Assembly (NCBI GenBank): GCA_030431825.1
Contig: JAUIIJ010000018.1
Location: 21,219 to 85,218, forward strand
Source: Alphaproteobacteria bacterium
GTDB taxonomy: Bacteria > Pseudomonadota > Alphaproteobacteria > Rhodobacterales > Rhodobacteraceae
Length of the DNA stretch: 64,000 bases
Direction: 5' to 3'
Under the pieces are notes generated by a model. That model saw only the letters and a program-made list of their open reading frames with translations, had not been told where the DNA came from and did no database searches. Made by a program: the position numbers and the translations under genes. Below, piece after piece: positions 7,698 to 16,598 of this stretch. How positions within the stretch are numbered: the stretch's first letter is position 1; each line of letters starts with the position of its first letter.

Positions 7698-9092
7698 ATG
7701 GTTGATGACGTCGAACAAGACACCGAAGAACAACTCCGTGACGACTCGGCCTACGAGCTTGATCCTCGGGCCGTGGCGGGCATTCTCTATGCGGTAGATA
7801 CCAACGATCAGGCCAAGCTGATCGAACTGATGGAGCCGATGCACGCGGCAGACATCGCCGACCTGCTCGAACAGCTCAATGCGTTCGACCGGGGGCGGCT
7901 GATCCGGCTCTATGACCGTGAATTCGACGGCGACATCCTGTCGGAACTCGACGAGGGCCTGCGCGAGGACGTGATCTCGATCCTGCATCCCGAGGTTCTG
8001 GCCGAGGCGGTGCGCGAACTCGAAAGCGATGATGTCGTCGATCTCATCGAGGATCTGGAGCAGCCACAGCAAGATGCGATCCTGGGCGCGCTTGACGAGA
8101 CCGACCGGCTCGCCGTCAGGCAGGCGATGTCCTATCCCGAGGGCTCGGCGGGCCGCCTGATGCAACGCGAAGTCGTGATGGCGCCCGAGCACTGGAATGT
8201 CGGGCAGGCGATCGACTACATGCGCAGCAACGACCACATGCCGGAACAGTTCTACCACGTGATCCTGGTCGACCCGCGCATGCGCCCGGTGGGCAACGTC
8301 AGCCTTGGCAAGCTGATGGGCGCGCGGCGCGAGACGCCCTTGCTCGATATCACCGAGGACATGTTCACCGTCATCCCGGCGACCCAGGATGAAGAGGATG
8401 TGGCCTATGCCTTCAACCAGTACCACCTGATTTCAACGCCGGTGGTGGATGATGACGGGCGCCTGGCGGGCATGATCACGATCGATGATGCGATGGCGGT
8501 TCTGGATGAAGAGCACGAAGAGGATATCATGCGCCTCGCCGGGGTCGGCGATGAAAGCTCGCTGTCGGACAGTGTCGGGGAAACCGTCAAGCGTCGCATT
8601 CCCTGGCTTGCCGTGAACCTGCTGACCGCGATCCTTGCGTCGCTTGTCATTGCCCTGTTCGAGGACACGCTGGCGCGCTTTGTCGCGTTGGCGGTGCTGA
8701 TGCCGATTGTCGCGTCGATGGGGGGCAACGCGGGGACACAATCGCTGACGGTTGCGGTGCGCTCGCTGGCGACGCGCGACCTGACCGGATCGAACGTCTG
8801 GCGGGTGATCCGGCGCGAGGTGCTGGTGGGCCTCTTGAACGGGGTGGTATTCGCCGTCGTCATGGGGGTTGTCGGCCTGATCTGGTTCGGGTCGGCACAG
8901 ATCGGCTACGTCATCGCCGTTGCGATGGTGGTCAACCTGGTGGTCGCCGGGCTGGCCGGCACGGTCATCCCGGTCGCGATGGACAGGATGGGCGTCGACC
9001 CGGCGCTGGCCTCGGGTACCTTCGTGACGACGGTAACCGATGTCGTGGGCTTTTTCGTGTTTCTCGGTCTGGCGGGGATCGTCTTGCTATGA
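7698..9092 (+). CDS. mgtE: Magnesium transporter MgtE
   Basis: A 464-residue magnesium channel. Order of domains: an acidic N-terminal superhelical domain (about residues 40-140), two CBS domains (about 145-270) and a C-terminal membrane domain with five segments. The pore motif MGGNAGTQ at about residue 340 is diagnostic. Cytosolic Mg2+ bound by the N and CBS domains closes the pore in known homologues. The last codons overlap the start of the formyl-THF cyclo-ligase gene by four bases, so the two are co-translated. No M-box-like RNA can fit in the short leader. Confidence 0.95.
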   Translation: MVDDVEQDTEEQLRDDSAYELDPRAVAGILYAVDTNDQAKLIELMEPMHAADIADLLEQLNAFDRGRLIRLYDREFDGDILSELDEGLREDVISILHPEVLAEAVRELESDDVVDLIEDLEQPQQDAILGALDETDRLAVRQAMSYPEGSAGRLMQREVVMAPEHWNVGQAIDYMRSNDHMPEQFYHVILVDPRMRPVGNVSLGKLMGARRETPLLDITEDMFTVIPATQDEEDVAYAFNQYHLISTPVVDDDGRLAGMITIDDAMAVLDEEHEEDIMRLAGVGDESSLSDSVGETVKRRIPWLAVNLLTAILASLVIALFEDTLARFVALAVLMPIVASMGGNAGTQSLTVAVRSLATRDLTGSNVWRVIRREVLVGLLNGVVFAVVMGVVGLIWFGSAQIGYVIAVAMVVNLVVAGLAGTVIPVAMDRMGVDPALASGTFVTTVTDVVGFFVFLGLAGIVLL

Positions 9093-9652
9093 GTGATCTG
9101 GCCGCGATAAAGACCGCCGCGCGCAAGTCCGCCTTTGCCCGGCGCAAGTCTGCATTCGATGCGTCGGACGGGGCCGGCGCCGGACGGCTTTCGGAACTGC
9201 TCGCGGGGTATCGGGGGGTGCCACTCGCGGGCTATTTGCCGATCCGCACCGAGATCGATCCGCTGCCTGCGATGGCCGAGGCGGCGGCGCATGGCCCGGT
9301 CGGGCTCCCGGTGATCGAGGCCGCTGCGCAACCGCTCCGCTTCAGCCGCTGGGAACCGGATACGCCGTTGCGCGACAACGCGTTTGGCACGCGGGTGCCG
9401 CGAGATGACGATTTCTTTGAACCCGAGATGCTCATCGTGCCGCTGGTTGCCTTTGACGCCGATGGCGGTCGGCTGGGATATGGGGGCGGGTTCTATGATC
9501 GCACGCTCGAACGGTTGCGGTCCAGGCGCGCCACGCTTGCGATCGGCTTTGCCTTTGACGCGCAAGAGGCCGACTCGTTGCCGCTCGAACCGACCGATCA
9601 GCCGCTGGATTTTGTCGTCACGGAAAGCCGTATCCTGACCTTCGGGCGCTGA
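9089..9652 (+). CDS. 5-formyltetrahydrofolate cyclo-ligase
   Basis: A 187-residue cytosolic enzyme that converts 5-formyl-THF to 5,10-methenyl-THF with ATP. The C-terminal signature LGYGGGFYDRTLE and the earlier segment EPEMLIVPLVAFD are typical. It overlaps mgtE by ATGA. In many alphaproteobacteria this gene lies behind 6S RNA and zapA; here mgtE directly precedes it, so the usual 6S RNA position is absent. YmdB-type phosphoesterase, a common neighbour, follows at 10.2 kb. Confidence 0.92.
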   Translation: MSDLAAIKTAARKSAFARRKSAFDASDGAGAGRLSELLAGYRGVPLAGYLPIRTEIDPLPAMAEAAAHGPVGLPVIEAAAQPLRFSRWEPDTPLRDNAFGTRVPRDDDFFEPEMLIVPLVAFDADGGRLGYGGGFYDRTLERLRSRRATLAIGFAFDAQEADSLPLEPTDQPLDFVVTESRILTFGR

Positions 9653-9735
9653 TCCGGGAAAATACGGGGTCAGATCAAATTCGCCCATCCAGCGGCGTGA
9701 TACCCTTTCTGCATATCGCAGATGGGGTAGATAAC

Positions 9736-10155
9736 ATGATATTGTCACGGACCGAACTGGATCTGGTGCGCGCCAGCCTGCAGCGACTGCGCGATGAATT
9801 CACCGATCACCCGCGTTATTTCTATCAGGCACTGTTCCGGCAAGCGCCGGAACTGCGCGACATGTTTCGCGAAGACATCGAGGGGCAGGGGATGAAATTC
9901 ATGACCACGCTGGGTGTCATACTGTCGCGGCTGAACGATGACGCCAGCAGCGCTCAGCAATACCTTGGGCTGGGCAGGTTGCACGCGTCGCTGGGTGTGG
10001 AAGCGGCGCATTTCGCACCGATGGGCGACGCCCTGATCGAGACATTGCGCAAGGGGTTGGGCGACGAGCTGACCCCGGAACTCGAAGCGGCCTGGCGCAA
10101 GGCCTATGCGCACGTGGCCGACACGATGATCCGCCGGGGCGGAATAGGCGCCTAG
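9736..10155 (+). CDS. Single-domain globin, flavohaemoglobin-like
   Basis: A 139-residue protein that aligns with the haem domain of bacterial flavohaemoglobins. Visible features are FY at residues 29-30 (Tyr B10), Gln51 in the E7 region, and His83 in GRLHASLGV as the likely proximal haem ligand. No FAD or NAD domain follows, so it would need a separate reductase. Expected role is binding of O2 or NO; NO detoxification is an inference. The upstream in-frame start at 9697 is not conserved; the RBS for 9736 is weak (GGGGTAG). Confidence 0.8.
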   Translation: MILSRTELDLVRASLQRLRDEFTDHPRYFYQALFRQAPELRDMFREDIEGQGMKFMTTLGVILSRLNDDASSAQQYLGLGRLHASLGVEAAHFAPMGDALIETLRKGLGDELTPELEAAWRKAYAHVADTMIRRGGIGA

Positions 10156-10211
10156 CGCCGGACAGGCGCATTGCCCTTGCCCCGGACGCAAGCGCGGCCT
10201 AGGACGATGGC

Positions 10212-11024
10212 ATGAGACTATTGTTTTTGGGCGATGTGATGGGCCGGTCGGGCCGAACCGCGATCAAGGCGCATCTGCCTCGGTTGCGCGAGGAATGGAA
10301 ACTGGATTTTGTCGTGGTCAACGGCGAAAACGCCAGTAACGGGATGGGCCTGACGGGGGACCATGCCAGGCTTTTGCTGGATGCGGGCGCCGATTGCGTG
10401 ACCCTCGGGGATCATGCCTTTGACCAGAAGGACATGCTGCAATTCATCGAGACCGAACCGCGTATCGTCCGTCCGCTGAATTTTGCCCGGAATGCGCCCG
10501 GCAAGGGCTATCGCCTGTTCACCGCGCCGGGCGGGCGCAAGGTGCTGGTGCTTCAGGTGCTCGGGCAGGTCTTTATGAAACGGCCGTTTGACGATCCGTT
10601 CTCCGCCGTGGAGCCGATCCTGAAATCGCATCCGCGCGGCGGTCTCGCCCATGCGGTGATCGTTGACATGCATTGCGAGGCAACGTCGGAAAAGATGGCG
10701 ATGGGGCATTACTGCGATGGCCGCGCCAGCCTTGTTGTGGGAACGCACACCCATGTGCCGACCGCAGATGCACAGGTTCTGCCGGGCGGCACCGGATATC
10801 TGAGCGATGCGGGAATGTGTGGTGATTACAACTCGGTGATCGGCATGGACAAGGAAGAGCCCCTGCGCCGTTTCATCACCGGCATGCCCAAGGCCCGGTT
10901 CAGCCCGGCCAGCGGCGAGGCGACCCTGTCCGGCGTGTTCGTCGAAACCGATGACCGCAGCGGCGCGGCGAAATCCGTGCGCATGATCCGGGTCGGGGGG
11001 CGGCTGGAAGAGGCTGTCCCGTGA
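10212..11024 (+). CDS. YmdB-type metallophosphoesterase (TIGR00282)
   Basis: A 270-residue calcineurin-like phosphoesterase. Metal-binding motifs are visible: FLGDVMG at the N-terminus, VNGENASNGMG, LGDHAFDQ and GTHTHVPTAD. The family includes Bacillus YmdB, a 2',3'-cyclic nucleotide phosphodiesterase that influences biofilm formation. In alphaproteobacteria it is a conserved cytosolic protein near the formyl-THF cyclo-ligase, as here. The stop overlaps the GTG start of the following exporter gene by four bases. Confidence 0.9.
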   Translation: MRLLFLGDVMGRSGRTAIKAHLPRLREEWKLDFVVVNGENASNGMGLTGDHARLLLDAGADCVTLGDHAFDQKDMLQFIETEPRIVRPLNFARNAPGKGYRLFTAPGGRKVLVLQVLGQVFMKRPFDDPFSAVEPILKSHPRGGLAHAVIVDMHCEATSEKMAMGHYCDGRASLVVGTHTHVPTADAQVLPGGTGYLSDAGMCGDYNSVIGMDKEEPLRRFITGMPKARFSPASGEATLSGVFVETDDRSGAAKSVRMIRVGGRLEEAVP

Positions 11025-11950
11025 CACGGAGAGAGCGGATTTTCCTGCTCTTCTTTCTGGTCGTTCTGGGGGCCGGGTGGGGGATCACACAACCGCTTTC
11101 CAAGATCGCGGTCAGCACGGGACACGGGCATTTCGGCCTGATTTTCTGGCAACTCGTGATCGGTTCGATGCTGATGTGCGGCGTGTTGCTCCTGCGGCGC
11201 GAACGCCTGCCGCTCACCGTTCGGGCGCTGCGGACCTATGTGATCATCGCATTTATCGGCACCATCATTCCCAACTCCGCGTCCTACACGGCCATTGCGC
11301 ATCTGCCCTCGGGGGTCATGTCGGTCCTGCTGTCGCTGGTGCCGATGCTGGCGTTTCCGGTCGCGCTCGGGCTTGGGCTGGAACGGTTCTCGTTTCGCCG
11401 GTTCGGCGGGCTGCTGCTCGGATTGGCGGGGGTGTGCCTGCTGATCCTGCCCCGGGCCAGCCTGCCGGAACCGGGCCTGTTGAAATGGGTCGCGGTGGCG
11501 ATGATCGCCTCGGCCTGCTATGCGTTCGAGGGCAACTATGTTGCGCGGTGGGGCATCGCGGGCATGAACCCGTTTCAGGTGATGCTCGGCGCATCGCTTG
11601 TCGGTGTTGTGCTCAGCCTGCCGCTTGCGCTGGCCTCGGGCCAGTTCATCGACCCGCGCGCGCCGTGGGGTGCGCCCGAATGGGCGCTGCTGGCCTCATC
11701 TGTCATCCATACGCTGACATATACGGGTTATGTCTGGTTGGTCGGGCGTGCCGGGGCGGTCTTTGCCGTTCAGGCCAGCTATCTCGTTACCGGATTCGGC
11801 GTGTTCTGGGCGATGCTGCTGCTGGCAGAGAGCTACTCGCCCTATTTCTGGGCGGCCGCCGCGCTGATGCTGGCCGGTGTGTTTGCGGTTCAGCCCCGCA
11901 GGCACGAGCCCCTTGCACCCGGCGCGGCAATGAAGGAAACTGTGCGCTAG
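11021..11950 (+). CDS. DMT superfamily (EamA) exporter
   Basis: A 309-residue membrane protein with ten predicted helices in two EamA repeats (about residues 5-135 and 150-295). Members export metabolites or amino acids; the substrate cannot be predicted. The start is GTG at 11021, overlapping the phosphoesterase stop, with GGAAGAGG upstream. It is the last or next-to-last gene of the mgtE-to-permease strand block. Confidence 0.88.
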   Translation: MTRRERIFLLFFLVVLGAGWGITQPLSKIAVSTGHGHFGLIFWQLVIGSMLMCGVLLLRRERLPLTVRALRTYVIIAFIGTIIPNSASYTAIAHLPSGVMSVLLSLVPMLAFPVALGLGLERFSFRRFGGLLLGLAGVCLLILPRASLPEPGLLKWVAVAMIASACYAFEGNYVARWGIAGMNPFQVMLGASLVGVVLSLPLALASGQFIDPRAPWGAPEWALLASSVIHTLTYTGYVWLVGRAGAVFAVQASYLVTGFGVFWAMLLLAESYSPYFWAAAALMLAGVFAVQPRRHEPLAPGAAMKETVR

Positions 11951-11981
11951 CCATTTGCAGCGCCGGGTCCGATCGCACATC

Positions 11982-13760
11982 ATGCAGCTTCTTCAGCTTT
12001 CCGACACCGGCAGCGCCGTCCTGACGCTGGTCATCGTTGCGGCGATGTTCATCCTGTTCCTGCGCGAGGTTTTTCCGACCGAAGTCGTTGCCATCACCGG
12101 GGTCGCCGCGATGCTGGTGACCGGTGTTCTGCCCTATGAGGCGGCGTTGCCGGTGCTTGCCAACCCCGCGCCCTGGACGATTGCGGCGATGTTCATCATC
12201 ATGGGCGGGCTGGTGCGGACAGGGGCGCTGGACGCCTTCACGACGCTGGCGCAGAAACAGGCCAGCGTGAACCCGCGGTTTGCCATAGGCATGTTGCTCG
12301 GCTTTGTGGTGCTTGCCTCGGCCTTCGTTTCGAACACGCCGGTGGTCGTGGTGATGATCCCGGTGTTCATCCAGCTCGCGCGCACGCTTGATGTCGCCGC
12401 CAGCAAATTGTTGATTCCGCTCAGCTATGCCGCGGTGATGGGCGGCACGCTGACGCTGATCGGCACCTCGACAAACCTGCTGGTCGATGGTGTGGCACGG
12501 GCGCAGGGGCTCGAACCCTTCAGCATTTTCGAAGTCACCCCGCTGGGGCTGGCGGTCGTGATCTGGGGCATGTTCTATCTGCGCCTTGTCGGGGCCAAGT
12601 TGCTGCCCGAACGCGACAGCATGGCGATGATGCTGTCGGACCGGTCGCGCATGAAGTTCTTTACCGAGGCGGTCATCCCGCCCGACAGCAACCTGATCGG
12701 ACGCGAAGTCACCGGCGTGCAACTGTTCAAACGCGAGGGCGTGCGCCTCGTCGACGTGGTGCGCGGGGACGTGTCGTTGCGGCGCAATCTGGACGGGGTC
12801 GAATTGCAGGTCGGCGACCGCGTGGTGCTGCGCACGCAGATGACCGAATTGCTGAGCCTGCAGGCCAACAAGGAGTTGAAGCGCGTCGATCAGGTGTCGG
12901 CGGTCGAGACCTCGACGGTCGAGGTCCTGATCACTCCCGGTTGCAAGATGGTGGGCCGCACGCTGGGCACGTTGCGACTTCGGCGGCGCTATGGTGTCTA
13001 TGTTCTGGCGGTGCACCGGCGTAACCAGAATATCGGACGACAGCTTGACGAACTCGTGGTGCGGGTCGGCGATACGCTGCTTCTTGAAGGCGCGCCGGCG
13101 GACATTCAGCGGTTGGCGGCGGACATGGAGATGGTTGACGTGTCCAAACCCTCCGCGCGGGCCTATCGCCGCAATCACGCGCCGATCGCCATTCTCGCGC
13201 TGGTGGGGATCGTGGTGCTGGCTGCCCTCGGCGTGGCGCCGATCCTGCTTTTATCCACCGTTGCGGTTGCCGTCGTGCTGATTACCGGCTGTATCGATTC
13301 GGACGAAGCGTTCTCCTTTATCGACGGGCAGTTGCTCGCGCTGATCTTTTCCATGCTGGCCATCGGCGCGGCGCTGGAGAGTTCGGGCGCGGTCAGCCTC
13401 GTGGTCAGCGCCATCGCGCCGGCGCTGGAAACGTTGCCGCCATTCCTCGTGGTGTGGGCGATCTACCTTCTGACCTCCATATTGACCGAGCTTGTCTCGA
13501 ACAATGCGGTGGCCGTGGTCGTGACTCCCATTGCCATCGGCCTTGCCAGCGCGATGGGGATCGAGCCGCGCCCGCTGGTCGTGGCGGTGATGATCGCGGC
13601 ATCCGCATCCTTCGCCACACCGATCGGATACCAGACCAACATGCTGGTCTACGGTCCGGGGGGGTACAAGTTCACCGATTTCATGAAGGTCGGCATTCCG
13701 CTGAACCTGTCCATCGGTATTCTGGCGTCGGCACTGATCCCGCTGATCTGGCCCTTGTAG
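11982..13760 (+). CDS. SLC13-family permease with TrkA-C domains (first copy)
   Basis: A 592-residue inner-membrane transporter of the ion transporter/DASS superfamily. An N-terminal set of helices contains SNTPVVVVMIPV and TLIGTSTNLL; two cytosolic TrkA-C (RCK-C) domains occupy about residues 210-390; a second set of helices ends with ATPIGYQTN and GPGGYKFTDF. Such proteins transport sulfate or carboxylates coupled to Na+. The ATG at 11982 begins the hydrophobic N-terminus; a TTG at 11955 is an alternative and no strong RBS decides. A convergent paralogue of the same length lies at 14530. Confidence 0.9.
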   Translation: MQLLQLSDTGSAVLTLVIVAAMFILFLREVFPTEVVAITGVAAMLVTGVLPYEAALPVLANPAPWTIAAMFIIMGGLVRTGALDAFTTLAQKQASVNPRFAIGMLLGFVVLASAFVSNTPVVVVMIPVFIQLARTLDVAASKLLIPLSYAAVMGGTLTLIGTSTNLLVDGVARAQGLEPFSIFEVTPLGLAVVIWGMFYLRLVGAKLLPERDSMAMMLSDRSRMKFFTEAVIPPDSNLIGREVTGVQLFKREGVRLVDVVRGDVSLRRNLDGVELQVGDRVVLRTQMTELLSLQANKELKRVDQVSAVETSTVEVLITPGCKMVGRTLGTLRLRRRYGVYVLAVHRRNQNIGRQLDELVVRVGDTLLLEGAPADIQRLAADMEMVDVSKPSARAYRRNHAPIAILALVGIVVLAALGVAPILLLSTVAVAVVLITGCIDSDEAFSFIDGQLLALIFSMLAIGAALESSGAVSLVVSAIAPALETLPPFLVVWAIYLLTSILTELVSNNAVAVVVTPIAIGLASAMGIEPRPLVVAVMIAASASFATPIGYQTNMLVYGPGGYKFTDFMKVGIPLNLSIGILASALIPLIWPL

Positions 13761-13785
13761 CCAGCGGCGCGGCCGGTGCCCCGAT

Positions 13786-14520
13786 TCACCCGTAGCGTCG
13801 GGCGAACCTGCGCAGGATCTCGCCCGGTACCGTCACCTGCGACGCATGGCACTTCTCGATCAGCGCTTCGGCCTGCTCGGGCGGGAAATAGCCGTGGTTG
13901 CGATAGATCTGGATCCGGCGCTCAAAGCCACGCGCATCGGCCTCCGGATGAAACTGCGTCGCATAGACGTTGTCGCCGTGGCGGATCATCTGGAAAGGGC
14001 AGGGGCCGGACCGGATCAGGTGGACGCAGCCCGGCGGCAGCGCCTGCACCGCCTCCTTGTGACCCACCAGAGCCTGGAACTGCGCAGGCAGGCCAGCGGT
14101 CAGCGGATCATCTGCGGCTTCCGGCGTCAGGCTGCAATCGGACGGGCCGACGGCTTCGCCATACCTTGCCTTGCTGACATCGCCGCCCAGGTGATGGGCG
14201 AGGATGCCCAGCCCATAGCAACAGCCCATGAACGGGTGATCCCGCGCGGTGATCTGCGGCATCAGCGTCATGATCTGGGCCTCGATCCGCGCGTCCATTT
14301 CCGATTTCGCCTCGGGCGTGTCGCTGACGCATCCCGGGCCGCCGCCGACGATGACCCCGGCATAATCGGTCACGTCAAGCTCCGGGGGCAGCGGTTCGCG
14401 ATCCAGCCGGATCCGGTGCGCGCGGTCCGCGGTCAGATCGCATTTGTCCAGAATGGCCGCAAATTCGTCATCGGCGGCATCGGTTTCGGGCCGCAATTGC
14501 AGGATCAGAAAGCGCTTCAT
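13786..14520 (-). CDS. Class I glutamine amidotransferase-like protein
   Basis: A 244-residue stand-alone GATase domain resembling the amidotransferase half of GMP synthase. Nucleophile Cys101 is in GCCYGLG, the remaining triad is His191 and Glu193 in QFHPEA, and GGGPG forms the oxyanion region. No synthetase partner is adjacent, so it may act on gamma-glutamyl compounds (PuuD-like) or be a GMP synthase paralogue. It is on the same strand as, and nine bases downstream of, the permease gene at 14530 and is probably co-transcribed with it. Confidence 0.85.
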   Translation of the reverse strand: MKRFLILQLRPETDAADDEFAAILDKCDLTADRAHRIRLDREPLPPELDVTDYAGVIVGGGPGCVSDTPEAKSEMDARIEAQIMTLMPQITARDHPFMGCCYGLGILAHHLGGDVSKARYGEAVGPSDCSLTPEAADDPLTAGLPAQFQALVGHKEAVQALPPGCVHLIRSGPCPFQMIRHGDNVYATQFHPEADARGFERRIQIYRNHGYFPPEQAEALIEKCHASQVTVPGEILRRFARRYG

Positions 14521-14529
14521 CGCCGTCGC

Positions 14530-16308
14530 CTAGCCCGCAAGCGGCCAGAATACAAGGATCGCGGGGATCGAGACCGAAACGATGATGATCTCGAGCGGCA
14601 GGCCCATGCGCCAGTAATCGCCGAACTGATAGCCGCCGGGTCCGAGGATCAGCGTGTTGTTCTTGTGGCCGATGGGCGTGAGAAATGCCGCCGAGGCCGC
14701 CACCGCCACCGCCATGAGGAACGGATCGGGCGACACGTTCAGTGTCTGCGCCATCTGGATCCCCACGGGTGCGGCGACGATTGTCGTCGCGGTGTTGTTG
14801 AGCACATCCGACAGGGTCATGGTCACCACCATCAACACCGTCAGCACCATCCACGTGGGCATTCCCGCCGTCAGGTCGGTCAGCGCCCCCGCTATGAGTT
14901 CGGTGCCTCCCGATGTTTCCAGCGCCGTACCAAGCGGAATCATCGACCCCAGCAGCACCACCACCGGCCATTCGATATGGTCGTAAATCTCGCGGATCGG
15001 CAGGATGCGGGCCAGCACGTAGGAGATCACCACAAGCCCGAGTGCAATGGGCAGGTAGAGAAGCCCGAAACTCGCTGCGGCAACCGCGGCGCCGAACAGT
15101 CCGATGGCCAGCCAGACCTTGTCATTGGCCGTCACGCTCAGGCCCCGTGCGGCGAGCGGCAGGCAGCCCAGCCAGTCGGTCACATCCGGCCCCTGATCGC
15201 GCGGACAGAGCAGCAAAAGGATATCGCCGGGCAGGATTTCGGTCTGACGCACATGGCGGGTGATGCGCGATCCCTGACGCGAAATGCCCATCAGCACTGT
15301 GTTGCGCCGCCACGATAGCCCGACCCCCTGCGCGGTCTTGCCGGTGATGCGGGCATGTTCGGGGACCACGACCTCGATGATCTCGAGCCCCTCTCCGTCG
15401 GCCGTGAGCAGCTCCTGCCGCTTGCTGTCGGAAAAGTCGAGGTTCAACGCCGAGCGGAATTCGTCGATTGCCTCGGGGCGCGCCTCCAGGACCAGCGTGT
15501 CTTCGGCCGCGATCAGGGCGTTGGCAGCCCGGCCATAGCGTCGCTTGCCGCCCCGGATCAGGCCGATGATGGCCACATCCGATTTCTCGGCGGTTTCATA
15601 CAGCTCGGCCAGCCGCTTGCCGATATGCTCGGAGCCCTCGGGAACGGTAAGTTCCGCGACATAATCCGCAAGGTTCTCTGCGCCGCCCGTGTCATTGTCG
15701 CGGTTGGGAATGAGCCGCCAGCCGATCAGCGCGACAAAGGCAAGACCGGCGATTGCCGCGATGCCGCCGACCGGGGCAAAATCGAACATCCGGAACGGCT
15801 CGCCCAGCGATTTCTGCCGGATCGACGCGATGATGATGTTGGGCGGTGTGCCGATCAACGTCACCATGCCGCCGAGAATGGTGGCAAAGGCCAGCGGCAT
15901 CAGCGACAGTCCCGGACTGCGCCCGGCCTTGCGCGCGGTCTGGATGTCGACGGGCATCAGCAGCGCAAGCGCCGCAACATTGTTCATGAAGGCCGACAGG
16001 ACCGCGCCAATGCCGCCCATCAGCGCGATATGCGCGCCAAGCGGGCGGCTGCTGTCAACCAGGGTGCGGGTGATCAGGAACACGGCTCCGGACCGCACCA
16101 GCCCCGCCGACACGATCAGAACCAGAGCCACCACCATCGTGGCAGGATGGCCGAACCCCGAAAACGCGTCATCCGCCGGCACCACGCCGAGCACCACACC
16201 CAGCATCAGCGCCGAGAACGCCACGAGATCATAACGGAACCGCCCCCAGAGCAGCAGGGCAAAGACCCCTCCGAACAGGGTGAACAGGGTAATCTGGTCG
16301 GTGGTCAT
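14530..16308 (-). CDS. SLC13-family permease with TrkA-C domains (second copy)
   Basis: A 592-residue transporter with the same plan as the protein at 11982: helices with AFMNNVAALALLMPV and TLIGTPPNIII, two TrkA-C domains around residues 205-375, then helices with LTPIGHKNN and GPGGYQFGDY. Identity to the first copy is modest by eye, so this is an old paralogue or a different specificity. Likely substrate is sulfate or a di-/tricarboxylate. ATG at 16308 has only a weak RBS. The amidotransferase gene follows on the same strand. Confidence 0.9.
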   Translation of the reverse strand: MTTDQITLFTLFGGVFALLLWGRFRYDLVAFSALMLGVVLGVVPADDAFSGFGHPATMVVALVLIVSAGLVRSGAVFLITRTLVDSSRPLGAHIALMGGIGAVLSAFMNNVAALALLMPVDIQTARKAGRSPGLSLMPLAFATILGGMVTLIGTPPNIIIASIRQKSLGEPFRMFDFAPVGGIAAIAGLAFVALIGWRLIPNRDNDTGGAENLADYVAELTVPEGSEHIGKRLAELYETAEKSDVAIIGLIRGGKRRYGRAANALIAAEDTLVLEARPEAIDEFRSALNLDFSDSKRQELLTADGEGLEIIEVVVPEHARITGKTAQGVGLSWRRNTVLMGISRQGSRITRHVRQTEILPGDILLLLCPRDQGPDVTDWLGCLPLAARGLSVTANDKVWLAIGLFGAAVAAASFGLLYLPIALGLVVISYVLARILPIREIYDHIEWPVVVLLGSMIPLGTALETSGGTELIAGALTDLTAGMPTWMVLTVLMVVTMTLSDVLNNTATTIVAAPVGIQMAQTLNVSPDPFLMAVAVAASAAFLTPIGHKNNTLILGPGGYQFGDYWRMGLPLEIIIVSVSIPAILVFWPLAG

Positions 16309-16598
16309 CTGCGCTACTGCCCGAATTCATGGTTTGCCAGAGCCTAGCGCAGGATCGGGCAGAGGCAAAGCCGCACTTGAGATAGCTACCGTCCAGATTT
16401 CCAGGAGGCATTGTAGAGATCGTGTCGAAGCCGGGGCGATGATCCGGCCGAGCAGCAGTTTGACCGACGCTGGGACGAGCGATGTTTGATAAGTCCGTTT
16501 CGACGTAGCCTAAAATCTGATTTTAGATAGAATATGCTTGGGAGTCCGCGCAAAACCCCTAGCCATTGCGACACCAATGCAGGCTGAGGAGCGATCCG
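16309..16598. other. 290-bp intergenic region with 17-bp palindrome and A+T-rich promoter zone
   Basis: No gene is supported here. The right half is A+T-rich. At 16510-16526 it holds a perfect palindrome CTAAAATC-T-GATTTTAG, 72 bp before the start of the gene at 16599. TTGATA (16486-16491) and TAAAAT (16511-16516, inside the palindrome) or TAGAAT (16528-16533) could be promoter elements, with non-ideal spacing. Confidence 0.6.
16510..16526. promoter_or_regulatory. Perfect 17-bp palindrome, candidate operator
   Basis: CTAAAATC-T-GATTTTAG has two perfect 8-bp arms around one base. It overlaps a TAAAAT box and precedes the low-GC gene pair at 16599-17931. A repressor bound here would block transcription. 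The regulator is unknown. Confidence 0.55.
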
